A DNA stretch of 64,000 nucleotides, taken from NCBI RefSeq assembly GCF_021513215.1, contig NZ_CP090975.1:613501-677500 (forward strand). Direction: 5' to 3'. Under the pieces are notes generated by a model. It ran no database searches, had not been told where the DNA came from, and was given only the letters and a program-made list of their open reading frames with translations. Positions 56,141 through 64,000 of this stretch are shown here, in pieces (within the stretch, counting starts at the first letter, position 1; each line of letters begins with the position of its first letter). Origin of the DNA: Suttonella sp. R2A3 (GTDB lineage: Bacteria > Pseudomonadota > Gammaproteobacteria > Cardiobacteriales > Cardiobacteriaceae). The translations under genes were made by a program, and so were the position numbers.

Positions 56141-58723
56141 TTATTCTTCAACGACCGGCGCTTCCGCCTCACCTTCGCTGCCGTCTTCATCATCATCTTC
56201 GTTAACAACTTTTGCTAAGGCAATGAGTTTTTCATCATCGCTGGTACGGATAAGGCGTACACCTTGTGTGTTGCGTCCAGAAAGTGAAATCCCTTCAACA
56301 GCAGTGCGAATCATCGTGCCGTGGTTAGTCACCAACATAATTTCTTCTTCCGGTGTCACCTGCATCGCATAAACCGCCTGGCCATTGCGTTCGCTACATG
56401 CGATCGAGATAACGCCTTTTGTACCGCGACCTTTGCTTGGATAATCATCACTGCGCGTCCGTTTGCCGTAGCCGTTTTCAGTCACGGTCAGAATATCGCC
56501 TTCCTCTTCGAGTACACAAAGCGCGATTACTTGCTGACCATCTTCTAATGACATCCCGCGCACACCACCGGCGGTTCGGCCCATACTGCGCACCAGCTCT
56601 TCTTTGAAGCGCACGGCTTTACCAGCATCAGAAAAGAGCATCACATCCTGGCGCCCGTCTGTGATTGCCACACCAACCAATTCATCATCGCCACGTAAAT
56701 CGATGGCGATAATGCCGTTCGCGCGTGGACGTGAATAATCAGCCAACGAGGTTTTCTTAACCGTCCCATTACGGGTGGCAAAGAGCAGGTATTGATTCTC
56801 TGGATACTCACGCACCGTACGAATCGCGTTTAAGCGTTCGCCTTCTTCAAACGGCAGCAAGTTAACCATCGGCTTGCCTTTAGCGTTACGCCCAGCCTGC
56901 GGCAATTCATAGACTTTCAGCCAATACACTTTACCTTTGTTGGAAAAACACAGCATCGTATCGTGGGTGTTCGCCACAAAGAGCTGCTCAACAAAATCTT
57001 CATCTTTAACAGCCGTCACAGAACGGCCTTTACCACCACGACGCTGCGCCTCGTAATCGCTAAGCGGCTGTGCTTTGATGTAACCTTCGTGCGATAAGGT
57101 AATCACACGGTCTTCCTCAGCGATCAAGTCTTCCAAACTAAGATTGAGATGGGTGTCGAGAATATGCGTGCGACGCACATCGTTAAACTGTGCTTTGATG
57201 TCCTGCAACTCTTCTTTAATCACTTCGATCAAACGCTCAGGGATTTGCAGAATATCGAGATACCCTTCGATATCGGTAATAATCGCTTGGAATTCATCGA
57301 TGATTTTGTCCTGTTCAAGGCCAGTTAAGCGGTGCAAGCGTAATTCTAGAATCGCTTGCGCTTGCTCTGGCGAGAGGAAATACTGCTCACCATGCAAACC
57401 GTACTGCTTAGCCAACCCTTCAGGGCGTGAGTTTTCCGCACCTGCACGCGCCAGCATATCGACCACTTGCCCTGGCGACCAACCACGCGCCAACAACGCC
57501 TGCTTCGCCTCAGCTGGCCCTGAAGATGCTTTAATCAACGCAATGACTTCATCAATATTAGCGAGCGCAATCGACAACCCTTCCAAAATATGTGCACGTT
57601 CACGCGCTTTGCGTAGTTCATAGATCGTACGGCGGGTGACCACTTCGCGGCGATGCGCGATAAAGACTTTCAGCACATCCTTGAGGTTCATCAGCTTAGG
57701 CTGACCACCGACCAACGCCACCATATTGATGCCGAATACAGTTTGTAGCTGGGTAAGCTGGAACAAGTTATTTAAAATCACTTCGCCGACTTCACCACGG
57801 CGCAGTTCAATGACCATGCGAATACCGTCTTTATCCGACTCATCACGAAGCGCAGTAATGCCGTCGATTTTCTTCTCTTTAACCAGTTCACCGATTTTCT
57901 CTAATAAACGCGCCTTATTGACTTGATACGGCAGCTCATCAACGACAATCGTTTGTTTACCGTTATTCTCATCGGTTTCAATATGGGTTTTGGCGCGCAT
58001 ATAAATACGCCCTTTGCCGGTTTCATACGCCTCACGAATCCCATTCGCACCGTTGATGATCGCGCCCGTCGGGAAATCCGGCCCTGGCAAGTAATACATC
58101 AGTGAGGCAATATCGGCGTGAGGATTGTCGATTAAATGCAGGACTGCATCTAGCGTTTCGCCAAGATGGTGTGGCGGAATATTGGTTGCCATACCAACAG
58201 CGATCCCGGTGCCGCCATTAACCAACAGGTTGGGAATACGCGTTGGGAGAATGGTTGGTTCTTCAATACTGCCATCGTAGTTAGGCATGAAGTTAACCGT
58301 TTCTTTTTCGATATCGGTGAGCAAACTATGGGCAATTTTTGCCATGCGAGACTCGGTATAACGCATCGCTGCTGGCGCATCTCCATCAACCGAACCAAAG
58401 TTACCTTGCCCATCGATGAGCATATAGCGCATCGAAAACGACTGCGCCATGCGCACCAGGGTATCGTAAATCGCGCTATCACCATGTGGGTGATATTTAC
58501 CCATCACATCACCGACAATCGCCGCCGATTTCGAATATTTCTTATTCCATGCATTGCCGTTTTTATGCATTGAGAACAACACACGACGGTGAACAGGCTT
58601 CAACCCATCACGCGCATCTGGAAGCGCTCGACCAATGATCACGCTCATCGCGTAATCCAAATACGAGCTGCGCATCTCGTCAACTAAGTTAATCGGAAGA
58701 ATTTCTTTGGCAAAATCGCTCAT
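56141..58723 (-). CDS. gyrA: DNA gyrase subunit A
   Basis: Type II topoisomerase breakage-reunion subunit introducing negative supercoils. 860 residues. The catalytic Tyr is in [10 protein letters not shown]; the quinolone region reads [18 protein letters not shown] with Ser and Asp at the positions of E. coli Ser83 and Asp87, the susceptible genotype. The GyrA-box QRRGGKGRS identifies GyrA rather than ParC. The C-terminal beta-pinwheel ends in a strongly acidic tail ([15 protein letters not shown]), which modulates supercoiling in E. coli. Single gene with strong terminator. Confidence 0.97.
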   Translation of the reverse strand: MSDFAKEILPINLVDEMRSSYLDYAMSVIIGRALPDARDGLKPVHRRVLFSMHKNGNAWNKKYSKSAAIVGDVMGKYHPHGDSAIYDTLVRMAQSFSMRYMLIDGQGNFGSVDGDAPAAMRYTESRMAKIAHSLLTDIEKETVNFMPNYDGSIEEPTILPTRIPNLLVNGGTGIAVGMATNIPPHHLGETLDAVLHLIDNPHADIASLMYYLPGPDFPTGAIINGANGIREAYETGKGRIYMRAKTHIETDENNGKQTIVVDELPYQVNKARLLEKIGELVKEKKIDGITALRDESDKDGIRMVIELRRGEVGEVILNNLFQLTQLQTVFGINMVALVGGQPKLMNLKDVLKVFIAHRREVVTRRTIYELRKARERAHILEGLSIALANIDEVIALIKASSGPAEAKQALLARGWSPGQVVDMLARAGAENSRPEGLAKQYGLHGEQYFLSPEQAQAILELRLHRLTGLEQDKIIDEFQAIITDIEGYLDILQIPERLIEVIKEELQDIKAQFNDVRRTHILDTHLNLSLEDLIAEEDRVITLSHEGYIKAQPLSDYEAQRRGGKGRSVTAVKDEDFVEQLFVANTHDTMLCFSNKGKVYWLKVYELPQAGRNAKGKPMVNLLPFEEGERLNAIRTVREYPENQYLLFATRNGTVKKTSLADYSRPRANGIIAIDLRGDDELVGVAITDGRQDVMLFSDAGKAVRFKEELVRSMGRTAGGVRGMSLEDGQQVIALCVLEEEGDILTVTENGYGKRTRSDDYPSKGRGTKGVISIACSERNGQAVYAMQVTPEEEIMLVTNHGTMIRTAVEGISLSGRNTQGVRLIRTSDDEKLIALAKVVNEDDDEDGSEGEAEAPVVEE

Positions 58724-59034
58724 TATCGTTAACCTATGGCATAAATAGCGCCACCAAGCACACGCATTGGCGGCAAAAAAATCAATGTGCTATTTTATCA
58801 GATTAGACGCAGCGTGTCGCTTGTATCATTTATACAACAGATGTCCGGCTGGTTCGTTGCATTTTTAATACTTTTCCTTTGCATTTTTACGACAAAACGC
58901 TTATGATGAACAGCGGATGGGTATTCATATCCATATTTAACCATATGGTCGTGAAACTGTCACAGCGGATAGATGTGTTCTATCCACCAACTTAACAATA
59001 AACTTGCAAGTTTTGTTAATCGGAGACTTAACAT
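58724..59034. other. 311-nt divergent region with structured leader of the OmpA-like gene
   Basis: Between gyrA and the OmpA-like gene. It contains the promoter listed separately and a leader of about 120 nt with several hairpins: GGATAG/CTATCC near 58970, the palindrome AACTTGCAAGTT near 59002 and an ACCATATGGT palindrome near 58940. Long structured leaders are common in outer-membrane protein mRNAs. No coding potential seen. Confidence 0.6.
58879..58907 (+). promoter_or_regulatory. Sigma-70 promoter of the OmpA-like gene
   Basis: TTGCAT (58879-58884), exactly 17 nt, TATGAT (58902-58907). Four and five of six positions match consensus. Confidence 0.6.
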
Positions 59035-59586
59035 ATGAAACTGACTAAAATCATTGCTGCTGCCGCTCTTCTGAGCGCATCATCAGCCTTTGCATTAACT
59101 GCAGAAGATGACCTCACTTCAGGCTTTGACATCGTTGTTAAAGACAACTTTGGCAACTGTGTGAAAGTTCTGGGCAACATTCAATCACCTGAGTGTGGCG
59201 CTGAAATGGTTATGCAGAAAGAAGTTATCACTTTAGCTGCTGACACTTACTTCGCGTTTGACAAATCAGACCTGAAGCCAGAAGGCAAACAAGCCATCGA
59301 AGCTTTAGCAACCGATTTGAATGGCCGTGGTGCTAGCGTTCAGAAAATTACCGTTGTTGGTAATACTGACTCAGTAGGTACTGAAAAGTACAACCAAGGC
59401 TTATCTGAGCGTCGTGCTTCTTCTGTTGCCAACTACTTAGTTGAAAACGGTGTACCAGCACAGTTGATCGAAGCTTACGGTTTGGGTGAAACCAGCCCAG
59501 TTGCAACCAACGAAACAGCTGAAGGTCGCGCACAAAACCGTCGCGTAGACATCACTGTTGATGGTGTTGTTGAAGTTGCAAAATAA
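59035..59586 (+). CDS. OmpA-family peptidoglycan-binding protein (RmpM-like)
   Basis: 183 residues with signal peptide cleaved after about Ala20 (SAFA/LT). There is no transmembrane barrel: a short linker with Cys42 and Cys54 leads straight into an OmpA C-terminal domain (YFAFDKSDLKPEGKQAIEAL, VVGNTDSVGTEKYN, LSERRASSVANYL, GRAQNRRVDI) with the Asp and Arg that bind meso-diaminopimelate. This plan matches neisserial RmpM, which stabilises porin and receptor complexes. The codon bias (CTG, GTT, GAA, AAC) and strong signals suggest high expression. Confidence 0.88.
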   Translation: MKLTKIIAAAALLSASSAFALTAEDDLTSGFDIVVKDNFGNCVKVLGNIQSPECGAEMVMQKEVITLAADTYFAFDKSDLKPEGKQAIEALATDLNGRGASVQKITVVGNTDSVGTEKYNQGLSERRASSVANYLVENGVPAQLIEAYGLGETSPVATNETAEGRAQNRRVDITVDGVVEVAK

Positions 59587-59600
59587 TAGCAACCCAAATC

Positions 59601-59620
59601 TGGCAATATAACTATTGCCA
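59601..59620 (+). other. Small perfect hairpin in the 3' untranslated region
   Basis: TGGCAATA, loop TAAC, TATTGCCA: an 8-bp perfect stem 14 nt after the OmpA-like stop and before the terminator. Possibly an mRNA-protecting structure. Confidence 0.5.
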
Positions 59621-59633
59621 TACCGCCTAATCC

Positions 59634-59662
59634 AACCCCGCTTTACGCGGGGTTTTATTTTG
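59634..59662 (+). terminator. Rho-independent terminator of the OmpA-like gene
   Basis: AACCCCGC, loop TTTAC, GCGGGGTT followed by TTATTTT. Strong GC-rich 8-bp stem; a T run exists only in the plus direction. Confidence 0.92.
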
Positions 59663-59676
59663 TCTTGTAAAAATAA

Positions 59677-61923
59677 TTAACGTTTGAGCAAACGTAAGCC
59701 ATTAGCAATAACCAAAAGGCTGGCGCCAACATCAGCAAATACTGCCATCCACATCGTGCCCAGCCCCATCAGGGTTAAGATTAAAAACACTGCTTTAATC
59801 CCTAAGGCTAAGATGATATTTTGCCAAAGCACCGCATAGGCTTTTTGCGAAAGCTGCACAAACTCTGGAATTTTCCCTAGATTGTCATCCATCAAAGCGA
59901 CATCCGCGGTTTCGATTGCGGTATCAGTTCCCATCGCGCCCATGGCAAAACCAATATCAGCGCGTGCTAAGGCAGGTGCATCGTTAATCCCATCGCCAAC
60001 CATACCTACAGTTCCCGAAGCGGCGAGCTCTTCGATTTTGTTCAATTTATCTTGTGGCAATTGATCACCATGCGCACTATCGATCGCAACTTGTTCGGCA
60101 ATTGCAGCAACAGTATGCGGATTATCACCACTAATCATCATCGTTTTAACGCCTAATTGATGCAGATCAGCAATCGCTTCGCGGCTACTGTCTTTCACCG
60201 TATCTGCCACAGCGAGCAACAAAAGCACTTCGCTCTCATTAGCGAGCAAAACCACCGTTTTCCCTTGGCGCTCTAGCCCTTCTAACTGCGTCTCAAGCGC
60301 AGCGTCACACAAGCCACGCTCATGAATCAGACGATGATTGCCTAACATATAGCGCACACCATCAATCGTCCCTTCCACGCCACGCCCCGACAGAGCAGAA
60401 AAATCACGCACTTCTTGCGTTTCAACGCTATTTTCTTCAGCCGCACGCGCAATCGCTTGCGAGACAGGATGATCAGAACGTGAGGCAAGCGAGGCAGCAA
60501 GATTTGGTCCATCAGTGCGTTCAGATAGCGAAACACTATCGGTTTGCACCGGTTTACCATGAGTGATGGTCCCTGTTTTATCGAGCGCCAACCAACGCAA
60601 GCTGCGCCCTTGCTCTAAATAAATCCCGCCTTTAATTAAAATCCCTCTGCGCGCCGCCGCAGTCAGACCACTCACCAAGGTCACCGGTGTGGAAATGACC
60701 AATGCACATGGGCAAGCAATGACCAACAGCACCAACGCTTTGTAGACCCACTCCATCCACGCGCCATCAAATAGCGGCGGCACAAAACCAACCAATACGG
60801 CAATAACCAGCACCACTGGAGTATAAACGCGCGCAAATTGATCGACAAAGCGCTGAATCGGCGCTTTGCTACCCTGGGCGTCTTCAACCGCCTGGATAAT
60901 ACGCGCGAGCGTGGTATTCGATGCCGCAGCGGTTACGCGATATTCAAAAGAACCTTCTTCGTTAATCGTTCCCGCAAAGACTGAATCACCGACTGTTTTA
61001 TCAACTGGCAAACTCTCCCCAGTAATCGGTGCTTGATTGAGCGTAGAGCGTCCTTCGGTTATCTCACCATCTAAAGCAATCCGCTCCCCAGGGCGAATAC
61101 GCACGATACTGCCCTCTTTAACCTCTTCTGCTCTGACTTCAAGCCACGAACCATCTTGCTGACGAACGGTCGCCTCATCAGGCGTTAATGCCATCAAACC
61201 GGCAATCGCATTGCGCGCTCGATCGAGTGATTTGGCTTCAATCAACTCAGCCAAGCTAAATAAGGTCATCACCATCGCCGCTTCAGGCCACTGGCCAATA
61301 ATCATCGCTCCTGTGACCGCGATGCTCATCAAGGCATTAATATTTAAGCTACCACTGCGCAGTGAAATCCAGCCTTTTTTGTAAGTTTCTAGGCCACACA
61401 AAGCGATTGCCAGTAAAGCCAGGCCGGCCGCCAACCACGACGGCATCCCCATCCAGTGGACTGCTTCTGAGGCTGCCGCAGCCACACCCGCGAGCGCTAA
61501 AGGCCACCAAGGTTTGGCAGGCGATTCATGCGCTGATATTCCCGACCCCTCACCAAAGCACTCTGGTTCAAAACCAAGACTGCGAATGGCCGAGAGGATA
61601 TTCTGTAACGCGTTTTCATCATGCACTACTGTCAGCACACGCTGCATCAGGTTAAATTCTAAACTTTTAACCCCTACCATAGTGCCGAGCTTTTTACGAA
61701 TGAGCTGTTCCTCAGTCGGGCAATCCATCTGCTTAATGCCGATAGCGGTCTGCACGCCATCATCAAGCGTCTTTTGTTTAGGCAATTCACCCGCAGGCGT
61801 AGCAGCAGATGCCACGCCACAGCTATGATTATTACCATATTCATGGTCGTGTCCATGATCGTGTTCATGAGTATGTTCATTAACTCTTTGATCAGATATC
61901 GATTCATAATCTTGATGAGACAT
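59677..61923 (-). CDS. Heavy-metal translocating P1B-type ATPase (Zn/Cd/Pb, ZntA/CadA/PbrA-like)
   Basis: Exports divalent soft metals from the cytoplasm. 748 residues: His-rich N-terminus (HDHGHDHEYG), one HMA domain with MDCPTEE (Cys68), membrane helices, CPC metal site in IACPCALVISTP near 404, phosphorylation motif DKTGTITHG near 447, and GDGINDAPALARADIG. The CPC plus MDCPTEE pattern places it in the Zn/Cd/Pb class rather than copper. Divergent from a MerR-type regulator with an obvious dyad promoter between them, so probably metal-induced. Confidence 0.93.
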   Translation of the reverse strand: MSHQDYESISDQRVNEHTHEHDHGHDHEYGNNHSCGVASAATPAGELPKQKTLDDGVQTAIGIKQMDCPTEEQLIRKKLGTMVGVKSLEFNLMQRVLTVVHDENALQNILSAIRSLGFEPECFGEGSGISAHESPAKPWWPLALAGVAAAASEAVHWMGMPSWLAAGLALLAIALCGLETYKKGWISLRSGSLNINALMSIAVTGAMIIGQWPEAAMVMTLFSLAELIEAKSLDRARNAIAGLMALTPDEATVRQQDGSWLEVRAEEVKEGSIVRIRPGERIALDGEITEGRSTLNQAPITGESLPVDKTVGDSVFAGTINEEGSFEYRVTAAASNTTLARIIQAVEDAQGSKAPIQRFVDQFARVYTPVVLVIAVLVGFVPPLFDGAWMEWVYKALVLLVIACPCALVISTPVTLVSGLTAAARRGILIKGGIYLEQGRSLRWLALDKTGTITHGKPVQTDSVSLSERTDGPNLAASLASRSDHPVSQAIARAAEENSVETQEVRDFSALSGRGVEGTIDGVRYMLGNHRLIHERGLCDAALETQLEGLERQGKTVVLLANESEVLLLLAVADTVKDSSREAIADLHQLGVKTMMISGDNPHTVAAIAEQVAIDSAHGDQLPQDKLNKIEELAASGTVGMVGDGINDAPALARADIGFAMGAMGTDTAIETADVALMDDNLGKIPEFVQLSQKAYAVLWQNIILALGIKAVFLILTLMGLGTMWMAVFADVGASLLVIANGLRLLKR

Positions 61924-61953
61924 TGTTTTGATCCTTGTTTAACGTATACTGAG

Positions 61954-61985
61954 TATTAAACACCTTGTAGTAACTACAAGGTCAA
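61954..61985 (-). promoter_or_regulatory. MerR-type promoter with operator dyad
   Basis: On the minus strand TTGACC (61985-61980) and TTAATA (61959-61954) are separated by 20 nt, the over-long spacing that MerR-family proteins correct by twisting DNA. A perfect dyad lies in and beside the spacer: ACCTTGTAG (61962-61970), TAA, CTACAAGGT (61974-61982). It should drive the P-type ATPase. Confidence 0.85.
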
Positions 61986-62009
61986 CCCTTAACAATCACG
62001 GTGTGTTTG

Positions 62010-62453
62010 ATGAAAATTGGCGAACTCGCAAAAAAAGCCGGCTGCCCGTCTGAGACCATTCGCTACTATGAACGCGAAGGTTTATTACCGGCCGCCGATC
62101 GCGACCCGGAAAATAATTACCGTCGCTATGACCAAAACCATTTAGAGCGATTGATGTTTATTCGTCGCTGTCGAACCTTAGAAATGACTCAAGACGAGAT
62201 TCGCGAACTACTCTATGCGCGCGCTGACCCTGATGCGAGCTGCGCAACGATCAATGAGTTAATTGATGCGCATTTAGTGCATGTTCAGCAACGGATGGCA
62301 GAGCTTAGCGCACTTGAAGCAGAGCTTGCCGAGTTACGCGCGCAATGCCTGCACGCTCACAGCACTCGAGAATGTGGCATCTTGCGCGAATTAGATCATG
62401 GCAGTGAAGAAGCCTTAGCCAACGCCCCACCCCCAGGACACAAGCATCCTTAG
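62010..62453 (+). CDS. MerR-family heavy-metal regulator (PbrR/CadR-like)
   Basis: 147 residues. N-terminal winged helix MKIGELAKKAGCPSETIRYYEREGLLP, long dimerisation helix, and metal site Cys78, Cys113 and Cys122 with a His-ending tail (GHKHP). The 78/113/122 spacing equals that reported for lead-responsive PbrR691; CadR proteins are similar with the last Cys closer. Likely activates the divergent P-type ATPase on Pb, Cd or Zn. The ATG at 62010 fits the family start better than the upstream GTG. Confidence 0.9.
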   Translation: MKIGELAKKAGCPSETIRYYEREGLLPAADRDPENNYRRYDQNHLERLMFIRRCRTLEMTQDEIRELLYARADPDASCATINELIDAHLVHVQQRMAELSALEAELAELRAQCLHAHSTRECGILRELDHGSEEALANAPPPGHKHP

Positions 62454-62541
62454 GCGGTAACAAATCACCCATCTCAAGAAAAGCAATCTAAAAACCGATA
62501 AAAAAGTGTGCCAGCGATGAGAGAGCCAACTTATAAGATGG

Positions 62542-62949
62542 TTATTCCATTTTATAGACAATCGTCCATACTGCTTCACTATCAACTCCTTCACCGTCAT
62601 GAAGTGTGGGCGAAAAGCGCGCTTCTTTCGACGTTTCCAGTGCTGAACGATCAATGGTTTTATTGCCTGAAGACTCTATGATAGAAACATTAGTGACTTC
62701 CCCTAAATGATTTATTTCAAACTTCAGCTTAACCTTCCAAATGTCTCCACTATTGGCTCTACTTGCTACCCGACGTGGGAAAGTCAGTTCGGGCTTGAAC
62801 GTCATTTCAGCTGGTGTAACCACAGGTCCTTCTACTTCAACATCGTTATCCTTTGGGTAATTCACCCAAACCAACAGCAACAGGGTTACGACTAAGGCAA
62901 TTAATGCCAATGTAGCCTGTACAATTGCTTTTCTCTCTTCTTGGTTCAT
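62542..62949 (-). CDS. Short TonB-like protein
   Basis: 135 residues. N-terminal cytoplasmic stub, one membrane helix (about 10-29, ATLALIALVVTLLLLVW), a short periplasmic linker and a TonB C-terminal-like domain (VKLKFEINHLGEVTNVSIIESSG, DRSALETSKEARFSPT). The Pro-rich spacer of classical TonB is nearly absent, so it may not reach the outer membrane. No exbB or exbD is in sight. Its ATG overlaps the stop of the upstream ABC ATPase by 4 nt, a strange partner. Confidence 0.7.
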   Translation of the reverse strand: MNQEERKAIVQATLALIALVVTLLLLVWVNYPKDNDVEVEGPVVTPAEMTFKPELTFPRRVASRANSGDIWKVKLKFEINHLGEVTNVSIIESSGNKTIDRSALETSKEARFSPTLHDGEGVDSEAVWTIVYKME

Positions 62950-64000
62950 AAATCAAATGCCGCCTTAATTAATGTTTGGGTGTATGGGGTTTGTGGGTGA
63001 TGGAAAATTTGGTCTGCGCTGCCACGCTCCATCACTTGTCCGCGCTGCATGACGATCACTTCATCACTCATCGCACGCACAACTGCCAAATCATGACTAA
63101 TAAAGATATAAGAGAGTGAAAATTTTTGTTGTAAATGGCGTAATAATTCCACCACTTTGACCTGGATTGAGCGATCCAGCGCTGAAGTTGGCTCATCAAG
63201 CAAAACAAATTTAGGCTCTAAAATCACCGCGCGGGCAATAGCAATACGCTGACGTTGCCCACCAGAGAATTCATGCGGATAGCGGTTAATCATACTCGGG
63301 CTCAAAGAGACTTCCTCAAGCATCGCCGCTACCTTTTCTAAACGCGCTTTTTTGCTCAATTGCGGCTGATGAACCTGTAAACCTTCGCCAATGATCTCAC
63401 CAATAGTCATCCGCGGTGAGAGTGAGCCAAACGGATCTTGAAAGACGATTTGACGGTCAGCTTTGAGCTTTTGGCTCTGTTTGTCATGCGTGGTGTGTAG
63501 CTGCTGCCCTTCAAAAAACACTTCTCCTTGATAAGGCAACATTTGCATAATCGCTTTACCCAGGGTTGATTTACCCGAACCTGATTCACCAACCACCCCA
63601 AGGGTTTGTCCTTTTTGCAGGGTGAGTGAAATATTATCCACGGCTGTAAAGACTTTGCGTGGCTGGCCAAAAAAACTACGCTCAACCACAAAATCCACCG
63701 TGATATTATTCGCCTTTAGCAACACGTCTGCATCTTCTGCCACAGCGTCTTTCAGTCCTTTCGGTGTCGCATTGAGCAGCATCTGGGTATAAGGCTGCTG
63801 CGGACGAGCAAAGACTTCTTTAATATCGCCCTGCTCGATAATCTCGCCATCTTTCATCACACACACGGTATCGGCGTAATGCTCTGCAAGACCAAGATCA
63901 TGGGTGATGAAAATAATCGCCATCCCTAATTCTTGCTGCAACTCGTTTAATAAATCGAGAATATCTGCTTGAATCGTTACATCGAGCGCGGTGGTCGGCT
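62946..64000 (-). CDS. Peptide ABC transporter ATP-binding protein with tandem ATPase domains (YejF-like), N-terminus outside the window
   Basis: About 351 codons are visible. The first 40 or so residues are the end of a first ATPase domain (PTTALDVTIQ, ELGMAIIFITHDLGLAEHYA), then a second complete domain: Walker A GESGSGKST, QIVFQDPFGSLSPRMT, signature SGGQRQRIAIARA and LLDEPTSALD, with the oligopeptide-family ending HHPQTPYTQTLI. Two such domains in one chain is the YejF/DppDF-fusion plan; E. coli YejF has 529 residues. It energises uptake of peptides or microcin-like compounds. Confidence 0.9.
   Translation of the reverse strand, partial: PTTALDVTIQADILDLLNELQQELGMAIIFITHDLGLAEHYADTVCVMKDGEIIEQGDIKEVFARPQQPYTQMLLNATPKGLKDAVAEDADVLLKANNITVDFVVERSFFGQPRKVFTAVDNISLTLQKGQTLGVVGESGSGKSTLGKAIMQMLPYQGEVFFEGQQLHTTHDKQSQKLKADRQIVFQDPFGSLSPRMTIGEIIGEGLQVHQPQLSKKARLEKVAAMLEEVSLSPSMINRYPHEFSGGQRQRIAIARAVILEPKFVLLDEPTSALDRSIQVKVVELLRHLQQKFSLSYIFISHDLAVVRAMSDEVIVMQRGQVMERGSADQIFHHPQTPYTQTLIKAAFDL

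Noticed and set aside
56500-58600. Quinolone-resistance mutation in gyrA
   Set aside because: The Ser and Asp at the two main resistance positions are the susceptible residues.
1-64000. CRISPR arrays, tRNA or rRNA genes, complete insertion sequences and prophage
   Set aside because: Looked for regularly spaced repeats, cloverleaf-like intergenic stretches and transposase or phage motifs; none found.
1-64000. DNA uptake sequences of the neisserial (GCCGTCTGAA) or Pasteurellaceae (AAGTGCGGT) type
   Set aside because: No obvious repeated occurrences when reading the intergenic regions; a k-mer count would be needed to exclude another dialect.

Overview
The window looks like chromosomal DNA of a gammaproteobacterium with moderate GC. 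Diagnostic genes include rpoH with an intact RpoH box, pcnB-folK-panB-panC, recC, trxA-rho, secA-mutT with dciA divergent, and a short RmpM-like OmpA protein. My best guess is the Cardiobacteriales or a relative, from overall protein flavour only. There is no rRNA, tRNA, CRISPR array, prophage or intact insertion sequence that I can see.

Layout. 1-5.8 kb: citrate synthase (cut by the window edge), a cysteine-free type B L31, a fused PlsC/GNAT acyltransferase resembling ornithine-lipid synthases, psd-rnhA, one AT-rich orphan gene and aroK. 5.9-9.7 kb: yggS, then a plcP-agt pair behind a good PhoB-box match, which suggests phosphate-starvation lipid remodelling, then a short MetE-like protein. 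9.9-20.7 kb (minus strand): the pcnB-folK-panB-panC operon, then an unusual 1803-residue GltB followed 9 nt later by a CysJ-type diflavin reductase, with neither gltD nor cysI nearby. 21-30 kb: an iron/metal region with Fur-box-like sites. It holds two half-ABC transporters of the IrtAB/YbtPQ type flanking an alpha/beta hydrolase, a decayed methyltransferase, and an operon of a TonB-receptor barrel that seems to lack its plug, a Tat-type orphan binding protein and a periplasmic FmdE-like protein. 30-35 kb: ftsY-rpoH, fur, rpe, birA-coaX. 35-39.8 kb: a second iron-uptake locus (AraC regulator, a TonB receptor frameshifted at a G6 run, a periplasmic esterase) and a methyltransferase. 40-52 kb: recC, mutS, suhB, rho, trxA, mutT and secA on the minus strand and dciA on the plus strand. 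52.5-56 kb: small accessory genes. 56-64 kb: gyrA, the RmpM-like OmpA protein, a heavy-metal P-type ATPase divergent from a PbrR/CadR-type MerR regulator, and a YejF-like ABC ATPase translationally coupled to a short TonB-like protein.

Main themes. (1) Metal and iron acquisition occupies nearly 13 kb and is probably Fur-controlled; fur itself is in the window. (2) Phosphate-sparing lipid synthesis: the plcP-agt pair, and possibly the OlsF-like gene, carry PhoB-box-like sequences. (3) Nitrogen assimilation by an atypical glutamate synthase whose electron donor may be the adjacent diflavin reductase. The strongest candidates for something undescribed are the plugless receptor / orphan binding protein / FmdE operon and the GltB-diflavin reductase pair. 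All functional calls rest on reading the sequence; no database search was run.
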